Shown: positions 55,501 to 64,000 of the stretch, piece by piece
Numbering within the stretch: position 1 is the stretch's first letter
How the letters are laid out: each line of letters opens with the position of its first letter
NCBI GenBank assembly: GCA_963930775.1
Contig: OZ005689.1
Location: forward strand, 28,098,044 to 28,162,043
Length of the DNA stretch: 64,000 nucleotides
Source: Cliona cf. orientalis
Taxonomy: Eukaryota > Porifera > Demospongiae > Clionaida > Clionaidae
Direction: 5' to 3'
The notes under the pieces: generated by a model
The model's database searches: none
The model's input: the letters and a program-made list of their open reading frames with translations, nothing else
Told to the model about the DNA's origin: nothing
Program-made: the position numbers and the translations under genes

Positions 55501-57255
55501 TTGAAAGTTTGCTTGGCCGTCTCATTGAGTCTAGATTCATTGAATCAGTGCGACAAACCATTGATCACTATGCATGGTTTTATGTACACATGTATGTAGC
55601 TACGTGCCTCAAACATGAGATTCATGGTAGTAACATGTCTTTAAGGGTGCCATGGTATATATTAACTATAAGGCCTATAGACTCCTTTATAGGAGTCTAC
55701 AGTGTATCAGGTCTTGTTGTAAGCTGAGTCACCTATCTAGCTACAAACAACTTTGTGGTGACTATGAATAAAATTAGTGGTTATGCACATGGGCGAGCAT
55801 GATCAAGTGCGTGTTGATGCACGCTAAAGAACAAGCTAAAGGAAGGGGCTGTAGCTATTTATAGTGTCTCAGTCTGATTGAGAGTAAATGATGGTCTATT
55901 TGATGTTAGAACAGATCCATGATTCGCTAGAACTGATCAATGTGTAGGCAAAACTCCAGTCTACTAAGCCTTGTCTCACGGATAAACTGACCGATCATAA
56001 GCAAGAATGAGTGGTCACTGTTACGATTCGCTGGAAAATGGCCGATGGCGGTCAGTAAAATTGCATAGCGATTACTGTTTGTGACTGTGAAGCCTCATAA
56101 TTATTTTTTTGTCCCTTATCTTTTGTGGTGCTGACTGTTTGATTAACGAGGCAGATAGTTGGTCTGAGACTGTGTTGTAGCCTTTGAAGTCTGAAATTAG
56201 ATGGTGTTAGGAATTTTAACTGGTTCCCCGTGGTGTGTCTGACCATTGACATAGGCCCTGAGCACCCAGCAGCTCTACCATTCTCAGGAAAGTACCAAGG
56301 CACAAACAACAGCCTAGAAAACTCTGCCATCCCAAAGATAGCTCAGCAAGCCTTCCATTTCGTCTGGATAGTTTTCCACGACACATAGGTACCGTCCACT
56401 TCGCCTTTCATCCATTCTGTGTGCACGGTACGAAACGGAACGGAAACAGTAACATTTTTTTACCAGTGCTATAGTTGGGGTCTTACACCTAGATAGCCAC
56501 TACTTATATACATGTATCTGTGAAAACTAAAGAAGCTTCAGGTGAGCATCTGCCCCTTGTTAACCCTCCGCGTATGCGCGAGGGTTACGGTAGTCGTTTT
56601 GTGAGTGTGTATGTGTGTGTCTGTTACCACGCTAGCTACTACATACCTCGTTTTTATGTTGTAAAGAAGGTACCGTTATGGCATGTTCTAGACATGTATT
56701 GTGTGGATTTCTTTGAAAACGCCTTGTTCTGAAGTTCTGGCGATATTTGCTGTGCACCTCTGCCTTCTTCGCCTGAGGGTCTCTGAAGGGCGACAACGAG
56801 GCCTCTAGAAGATGTATTACAAATACCTTGTAGACCATTGGACACTGACTTATACTATGAGAAATAGAGACATCTGAATGACCAATCAGATCAGTATTTG
56901 TTACAAGTATATTCTAAACCACAGATACTCTGACTATATTTCCTATTTTGAAAAAGCTGCCCAAAAAGGAGATGTTCACATCCACTTTATTAGCAGATTA
57001 GTGGTAAATAATGAACCGCCAGCCGGCATGTCTTCGCTCGGCTCTGCAATGGGAAAAAATATTACAATAATATGACCGGATTTGGGGAAACCCTCCATTG
57101 GTGAAAATCGAGTTTGATGCATACTTGATAAGCTAGGTTCCACTGTAATACTAAACCCACTAAACCACCATGCAACAAATTAGCAACTTGTATTAGCAGT
57201 GTCTGGGAACTCAATAAATTTGTGATTGTGTCTATCTCTACCTCCTCCTTTCTAG
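55501..57255. other. Intergenic, nothing firm
   Basis: A small palindrome, agactcctttataggagtct, lies at about 55679. No repeat family or exon with both splice borders was recognised. Confidence 0.35.
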
Positions 57256-57298
57256 GGTTTTCTTGGTTGTATCAAGGACATGGCTTCAAACACCTCAG
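57256..57298 (+). CDS. Candidate exon upstream of the 58.5-kb gene
   Basis: Acceptor ctcctcctttctag and donor cag|gtaact bound 43 nt. The frame GFLGCIKDMASNTS contains an ATG at 57280 and ends in phase 1, matching the exon at 58523 (joint codon Glu). It may be an internal exon, or the ATG may start the protein. Confidence 0.4.
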
Positions 57299-57343
57299 GT
57301 AACTACACAAAATTTTGTGGCTATGAGACCACCAGTCTTAAAA

Positions 57344-57958
57344 TTTAACCGATTATAGGTGCCAACGCCAAATTTTTATTCAAGAAAAGTATAGCAACGC
57401 ATATAAAGCGTTGTGTACAGCACAGCTACACAGTAAGTACAGGCTTTCATACATAATACAGGTAGCTGCAACGTTCTAGTACTCCGCTAACTTAAAGGCA
57501 CTACTCTACATACTATAAGCTACTAACATACAAAAAAGCTTATAAGCTTAATACCTCCATAATGGCCGCCGTCTTCGAGTCACTCCCAGGTAAGCACTTG
57601 GCTCTGTTGAAAAGCTTGTCATATTTGTGTAGGTATAGACCTAGTCTAGCTATATACTTAGCGACATAGCTGTACCTCCTGCCCTATGGTAGAAAACGTA
57701 CTGCTCTCGTACCCGGATCGATCGCCATTATTGTACTTTAGTAGTGAGCGGTAGGTTGGGCCAACGGTGACCTCACGCCACGGGTAGATAAGGGAGGCCC
57801 CCTAGTAGTCATAGATAGGAAGCCAAAGCCATGGCTTCTCGTTCTTTGGAATGTAGGCGGTGCCATAGCGCTAGTATAGCTGTACTGATGCCAATTGGCG
57901 TCAACGGCGATTCACGCGCAAGACGCCAATTGGCGTCAATGGCGTATAATCGGTTAAA
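57344..57958. mobile_element. TIR element within the intron
   Basis: tttaaccgattata on the left pairs with tataatcggttaaa on the right; words gccaattggcgtcaa recur near the right end. About 615 bp. It contains the alternative first exon at 57562. Confidence 0.5.
57562..57589 (+). CDS. Alternative first exon (MAAVFESLP)
   Basis: ATG in the context ccataatggccgccg starts nine codons MAAVFESLP and ends in phase 1 at donor cag|gtaagc, a near-consensus site. It would join 58523 in the same frame as the exon at 57256-57298, so only one of the two is needed. It lies inside the TIR element, which could have supplied a promoter and start. Confidence 0.4.
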
Positions 57959-58522
57959 ACTGTCCTGGAAGTATACATAGTAATGCACCTATGAAAGTAT
58001 TCCCCCCCCCCCCTCCAAAATCAGGCAAAGGTTGCGAACTTTGGAGGGGCATTAGATAACCCCTGTTTAGAGGTATTTGAGGGCTCTTCATTGTAGTAAA
58101 CAGCTCTCTGCCAATGATATAATAATATTATAGCTATAGTGAAGCTGACTAGCCATTAGGAGCATTGATCCTAGAGGCAGCAAATCCCCTACAAAGCCCC
58201 TGCTTTGCCTGAATGGGCCCGGTGGAGGTGGAGTCTCACTTTGATAGGTGCATAAACATCATCAGGCCTCACTGTTCTCTTTTCATGACAATCATCTGAG
58301 CCTTGCAAGTAGTGTGCATGATGCATTGTGTAGTAAATCTCTATCCTCTTAAAAACCCACATTAATGGTATGTAGCATCCCTTAATTACATGCATGTAGG
58401 ATTGAACATCCATGTGTAATACTTTCTATGGTCAACTAGCATACTACTTGGGGGGGGGGGGGATAGCTGCTTGTGTCCTTTTCCATATGCTCAATCGTAT
58501 TTGTGTGTGTTCTTATCTGCAG

Positions 58523-59448
58523 AATGTCCACACTGTTTTCCAACTAGCTTGCCCTCTCTTATCACTCGTGGTGACTTGTTACCGGGACATGATTATCTTG
58601 CTTTAGCAAGAAAGATATCTCAGTGGACTCCTACGGATAAGAAAAGACAACAAAAGATTGTAGAAGCGGTGCAGAAGATTCCATCAGAGTTCGAAAACAC
58701 CTGCTTTGGTATTTATTTCCCATTGCTTGTTGGAGCAGTCTGTGACCCAGATGGGTTTAACTTCCATGAAAGAACTCAAAATTCGAATGGGAAATTAATA
58801 TTTGAGTACTTGATTAAAGCCTCCCTGGGCAAGTGCAAGCCTATTAATTGTGTGTATCAGGACATAATAGTGTGTCCAGAACAACAATGCTATTTCCGGA
58901 TACATCATACGACGCACTCAAAAGGGCAGCCGCAGTCTGACCCCACGAAATACTATTTTACTGGAGATGTGGTTGCCATGTCCTTTACAACGAGTGATCA
59001 ACATCGTGCTACTCAATGGATGAGAGCAGACTCACCTCGCACACCTAAGTGCATTATAGCAGATGCGGAGAAAAGTTCTAGCATAGCTGTCATTGATCAG
59101 AAGTTGGTTAAGATGAAGTCAGTTCTGGCAGCATATAGTGTACGCAGAGAAGTTCTGGGGTTGGTATTGGGTGGAAATCTTGTGCTCCGAGCGATACGAT
59201 TGAAGGAAGGTGACATTGAGGAGTACGCCCCCCTAAATGACCTGGACCTCTCTGAGGTTGTGGACCTCAGTAGAACGCTGAGAGAGTTGAACTCCTACCT
59301 GCACAGCACTTGTCTCCCTATGACAGAAGAACTACGGCTTGATTTCCCAGTAGTGCGGTCGAGATCAGCATCAGTGGTATCATCTGATTTGGCATCCACT
59401 CAATCCTCTTCCACAAGCTCCAGTTATAACTTGCGGCCTCGAACTTAA
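58523..59448 (+). CDS. Unknown protein, main exon, 308 codons
   Basis: Acceptor tcttatctgcag precedes the exon. The frame begins ECPHCFPTSLPSL (a CxxC pair) and ends SYNLRPRT with TAA at 59446-59448. The middle is ordered (FGIYFPLLVGAVCDPDGF, KLIFEYLIKASLGKC, VCPEQQCYFRI, REVLGLVLGGNLVLRAIRL) with many hydrophobic strands; the last 40 residues are Ser-rich and disordered. No signal peptide or membrane segment in the exon. I recognise no family. The long, intact exon with good splice border and normal codon use makes a real gene likely. With either upstream exon the protein would be about 314-322 residues. Confidence 0.65.
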
Positions 59449-59775
59449 TATTGTTATATTATTATAGTGTTCTCTCCTTATGGAAATGAAAAAAAAAAAA
59501 GATTCTGGATAACTATATGGATGCCAAAGACGTATTTTGAATGCAGTGGAAAATAATAAGCTCTCCAGTGGTCGGGCCTTGCATGCTGGTTGGGGGCGGG
59601 GACTGGTAATTGGTATGCCATAGGAAGTAATTGTGCATTCCTGAGTCGGCAGGGCAGGTTGCTAGAACTGCAAAGATGTAGTCTTCTCGAGTGACAACAG
59701 CGTCCATTCATTACCTGGAAATTTTCCTGTTTAACGTCTTGTTTGGCTATTGTCCATCCTTCTTCGCATCCAGTC

Positions 59776-60141
59776 ATGGCTACCACCGTTTCAGCTGCAG
59801 ACAAGCTAGAGGAGGTGCTCAGAGCGGTGCGAGATGTTGAGGCTAAGGCGGACACTAAGCTATCAGAGATGAAGCGAGAAATGGAGGCCGTGGACGACCG
59901 TCTCGTGAAGAAGATTCGCCTCGACAGCAAGCCGACTTTTAAGAAGCGCGGCCATGAGAAGCAGCACTTATTCAATATTTGCTTCTTTACATGGTGCTTC
60001 TTTGGGCTCACAGGATGTAGTGTGTCAGGTGATTTTCACGTGGTTTTGGTATGGCATACAGTATATGGTGTCACAATTGCATGCAAGCAACATGGCCTGA
60101 ATCTGATTGTGTGCATGTGTGTCGGTACACACTTGCCCTAG
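59776..60141 (+). CDS. Short coiled-coil frame, probably truncated
   Basis: From ATG at 59776 (MATTVSAADKLEEVLRAV) the frame is a charged helix to about KKRGHEKQHLFN (to ~59973), then turns into hydrophobic, non-helical sequence ending at 60141. Such a helix followed by a (K/R)GxEKQ.LFN motif is, to my recollection, met in the N-termini of transposon-associated proteins of cnidarians and molluscs. The change in character after LFN suggests the real exon ends or is broken there. An upstream in-frame ATG at 59743 is less convincing. Confidence 0.4.
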   Translation: MATTVSAADKLEEVLRAVRDVEAKADTKLSEMKREMEAVDDRLVKKIRLDSKPTFKKRGHEKQHLFNICFFTWCFFGLTGCSVSGDFHVVLVWHTVYGVTIACKQHGLNLIVCMCVGTHLP

Positions 60142-61139
60142 GTTAGCACTGTACAGCTAGTGAACTCCAATCCCGCCCGACGTGCTGGACCTAGTTGTAC
60201 CTATTAGGTTTCGGCCAATGCCAGGCGTCATCAGCAGCACTGTGGGCTTCTCCAATGTCATCTTCATCCATAGTTAGCAATTGCACCATGCCAACATCCA
60301 CGAAAACACTCATCCTAGAGAGAGAGAGAGAGGCATATGTGGCATAGTTGATAGGTAGTTACAGTGCTTATGCTATTACTTGACTATCAGTATTAGTCTC
60401 GCAAGCCAGCCCCCTCTAATGCAAAAAAGGGTTCTGATCAAAACCGTATAGGCACCGTGTCTCCGTGCGCCAATCAGACTCGAGTAAGCCTGTCACGTGA
60501 CAGTCAAAGTATGCCTACGCCATTCTCAAAATACAATCATGTATAAGGCATATGTGATCACGATAAGAGTAAATTCGCGAAAAACCAGCATAATATTATT
60601 CTTATAGACATGCACACACCGAAGAAAAACAAACTTTATATGCAAGGCATATGTGATCACGATAGAGTAAACGATAATATACGTAGGTACTATATTATGA
60701 TTGCGTTCGCATGTATTTGAGAATGGCGTAGGTGTACTGTGTCATCAAAACCATAGTTGGAAATGATTGCATGAGAAGCAATCTGAGTTTCCTGGGGAGG
60801 GGGTGGGCATCCTTAACTTGCATACACCCTATTGTGTGTGCTGTTTGCTCATAATGTACATGTCACTGTGGCAGTGCCCCCACAAACATCTTCCCTACTG
60901 CTGTGCTACCTAGCTACTGCATAGTCCTTTGCCTCTATTATGCTGCAGGCATAATAGAGGTGGAAGGCATAGAGCATGTAATAATAACTATACCATAACT
61001 ACATACTTTAGACCATCAAAATTGCTAAATGGAGCACAGCATGCTTGCAAGCTACTGCTTGCCCTGGCCCTGTGAACATAGGGGGTGAGGAATATCTTTG
61101 GGGTGGTGTATTACATCATTGGGGTTGCATGTTATAGTT
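60142..61139. other. Intergenic; solo TIR and small hairpin
   Basis: A decayed terminus of the 9-bp-TSD family starts at 60394 (tagtctcgcaagccagcccc ... agggttctgat). The words gcatatgtgatcacgata and ctacgccattctcaa / gagaatggcgtag frame 60513-60731 as a loose inverted repeat. A hairpin of 11-bp arms (cctctattatg / cataatagagg) lies at 60932-60960. Confidence 0.4.
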
Positions 61140-61180
61140 AATTGGGGTGCATGAGATGCATGGTCGAATGCACCCCAATT
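61140..61180. repeat. Hairpin with 13-bp arms
   Basis: aattggggtgcat and atgcaccccaatt, separated by 15 bases. The word cattggggttgcat just upstream is a diverged copy of an arm. Confidence 0.65.
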
Positions 61181-62388
<1,208 letters not shown>

Positions 62389-62395
62389 TATAAAG
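62389..62395 (+). promoter_or_regulatory. Candidate TATA box
   Basis: tataaag in the context gttatgtataaagc, 53 bp before the ATG at 62442. Spacing gives a leader of about 20-25 nt. Confidence 0.4.
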
Positions 62396-62441
62396 CTAAA
62401 GGGTCTCGCCGAGACTAATCGTCGTTGACGTCCAGGCTATA

Positions 62442-62747
62442 ATGGAGGACAGTGGATATGATTCCGACTACGGGTATATCGCTTTTAGACATGTCCCCAC
62501 TCTTCAGGTGTTGGCAGCGGTGAGCTATGATGAGTACTGCACTCGGACTAATCACCAGAAGTCCGAGGGAAGAGAGAAGCAGAGGGGAAGGATGAAAGGA
62601 AAACTGACCGTGAACTGCCACGCAAGGGATCTGTGCTGTTTAGAAACACCAGCTGAGTTTATGGCGATAGTCCGAGCTGTATCGTCAGACCCCGACGGGC
62701 AGAAAGTGTACTGCCTTGAGTCGGGGAGGCTGCCGAAACCACCTGTG
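62442..62747 (+). CDS. First exon of an unknown gene
   Basis: ATG in the context ataatggagg, about 50 bp after a TATA-like box. 102 codons: acidic start MEDSGYDSDYGY, then FRHVPTLQVLAAVSYDEY, a basic stretch and KLTVNCHARDLCCLETP, ending at donor cctgtg|gtgagt (phase 0). Unspliced reading would stop three codons later. Codon use and donor support a real exon. The following exon is not in view. No family recognised; a compact, Cys-containing intracellular protein is plausible. Confidence 0.5.
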
Positions 62748-62899
62748 GTGAGTAAATGAACGGAGTATAATGTATTGTATACTGGGGGCTACAGAGACAT
62801 GCAGGTAGGTTGAGGGACTGAAACATTTGAGCAGAGTTGAAAGTGGCTATAGATCTTTTCATGGTTGAAGTGTGAAAGAATTTAGATGATGTTCAGCAC
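62748..62899. other. Intron start of the 62.4-kb gene, unremarkable
   Basis: Follows the gtgagt donor. No further feature seen. Confidence 0.3.
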
Positions 62900-63097
62900 T
62901 AGAAATTTTCGCTGGTGCAAAATTTCGCGGAATTGCTTGCTACTGCTCTAGAAGAAATTTTCGTGGTTTTAATTTTCACGCCTTCTCCAGTGGAGACCAT
63001 ACCCACATAGATCGATCAGCATTTTCGCGGCGTCCTACCTACCCGTGAAAATTGCGAAATTTTTTTACACCATATAAAAATTTCCCGCTATACAGTA
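62900..63097. mobile_element. Degenerate TA-flanked MITE, ~198 bp
   Basis: Left tagaaattttcgctggtgca pairs imperfectly with right tatataaaaatttcccgcta-type sequence ending tacagta. The interior repeats attttcgcgg / ccgtgaaaat words in both orientations. Confidence 0.5.
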
Positions 63098-63586
63098 TTT
63101 AGCTACATATACGCTAGTAGAACTTTCACAGAACTAGCAGTCGTGAAACAGTACTTGCATTATAGTTGAGATTATATGTACAGTGCAGTAGTACAGTATG
63201 GCTCATATCTATATGGGTCATGGCGGGTGGTTGTGATGTCAATATACATCACGCGACTCGTTTTCTACTTGATTGAATAATAAAGGTAGATGTGGACTTC
63301 CAGGCGGTCGGGGACGAGAAACTAGTAATATTATGCATGGCCTAAAGTTGGGCAAATATTAACATGCCTAGCAGCATCCAAAGGCCCCATAAGTTTGCAC
63401 ACACAAAGAAATTTTCTGATAGAACAGCCATCTCTCCCAGTTTTGAGGAAAATAGCTTCATCCCAGCATTATGGCTGTACAACTGTCCCCCCAGTGGTGG
63501 AGTTAACACCCAAGAGGGGTAAATGGTAACGCTGACATTCATTTGCATGTCATTAAAATTCATTCACACTTCAATGTTGAGCACAT
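63098..63586. other. Intergenic, nothing recognised
   Basis: No exon borders or repeats noticed. Confidence 0.35.
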
Positions 63587-63700
63587 GTACAAGTTGCTTA
63601 CCAACTCAAATTCTAGTTCCTCAACCAGCCTATAAACCTTTCTATAGTTTTGTTTGTTTCCACCTTACTAGAGTTTGAGTTGGCAACCAAAAACTTGTAC
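63587..63700. repeat. Imperfect inverted repeat, 114 bp
   Basis: gtacaagttgcttaccaact / agttggcaaccaaaaacttgtac and the inner words caaattctag / ctagagtttg pair with small bulges. Probably a MITE; duplication of the target is not clear. Confidence 0.5.
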
Positions 63701-63872
63701 ATAATTGAATTTCTAGACTACAATGCTGTAGGGTGTTGTTGTCAATACTGTATGCATGAGTAACTTTCAACTCTGCTTCATATGGGATAATTTCAAGTGC
63801 GTAACTTGAACTTAAGGGATGAATAAAAATAATTCCCCAAGGTCAAATCTCTCCCTCAACCTACCTGCAAAC

Positions 63873-64000
63873 CTCTGTATAGGGAAGCCATGCATTTGCA
63901 ATATTTTCCGCCAACATGCGCACATAAACTTCACCAGATTTGCTCAAAATTGGAGTATCGGCTGCCTGTTTGCACTATATGGCTTTTCTGTGCAATCTAG
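63873..64000. mobile_element. AAGTAG-family MITE fragment at window edge
   Basis: tatagggaagccatgcattt, gcaatattttccgcc and ggctgcctgtttgcactata match the middle-right part of the copies at 31934-34792. It continues beyond the window. Confidence 0.55.

Overview
The window is eukaryotic genomic DNA, most likely from a non-bilaterian marine invertebrate such as a demosponge. The support is short introns with GT-AG borders, a metazoan-type BEL/Pao retrotransposon, dense short inverted-repeat transposons, long (CT)n/(GT)n/(CA)n tracts and one 200-N assembly gap. The species assignment is an inference from style only. No tRNA, rRNA or CRISPR array was seen, and gene density is low.

Layout. 0-8.5 kb: repeat-rich intergenic DNA, a TA-flanked MITE (521-965) and a TATA-box gene for a PD-(D/E)XK nuclease-like protein, broken by a 4-bp tandem duplication (6504-7515). 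8.5-14.2 kb: small TIR elements, a 1.1-kb acidic-repeat minisatellite that reads into a spliced exon pair, and further MITEs. 14.2-29.3 kb: blocks of an 84-bp satellite in alternating orientation, interrupted by a complete BEL/Pao retrotransposon (15624-21689) with near-identical LTRs, 5-bp target-site duplication and one uninterrupted 1815-codon gag-pol frame. 29.4-35.7 kb: a minus-strand gene for a P-loop NTPase joined to a C-terminal nuclease-like domain, resembling the Crinkler/RHS architecture. Its second intron carries a 4.3-kb TIR transposon with a perfect 9-bp target-site duplication, which itself holds a 239-codon frame and five tandem copies of another MITE family. 35.9-38.6 kb: a 668-bp relative of that transposon and two MITEs. 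39.4-46.6 kb: tandem units of roughly 330 bp built from microsatellite plus exon-like blocks, nested with larger duplications and the gap, followed by two isolated exon candidates. 46.8-50.4 kb: a hAT-like TIR element, an inverted copy of the 40/42-kb duplication and a (CA)n tract. 50.6-53.2 kb: eleven tandem units of about 216 bp, each holding an 88-bp exon-like block with intact splice acceptor and donor. 57.2-60.1 kb: a two-exon gene of unknown function with two possible first exons, and a short coiled-coil frame. 61.5-64 kb: a (CT)n tract, a TATA-linked first exon of an unknown gene and degenerate TIR elements.

The genes do not form an operon or pathway. Two candidate nuclease genes, each with a single frame break, lie in a region dominated by mobile DNA. 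The strongest leads are the tandem exon array, the NTPase-nuclease gene with its intronic transposon, and the 9-bp-TSD transposon family, whose ends fold on themselves and which ranges from 4.3 kb down to a 38-bp TIR-TIR remnant.
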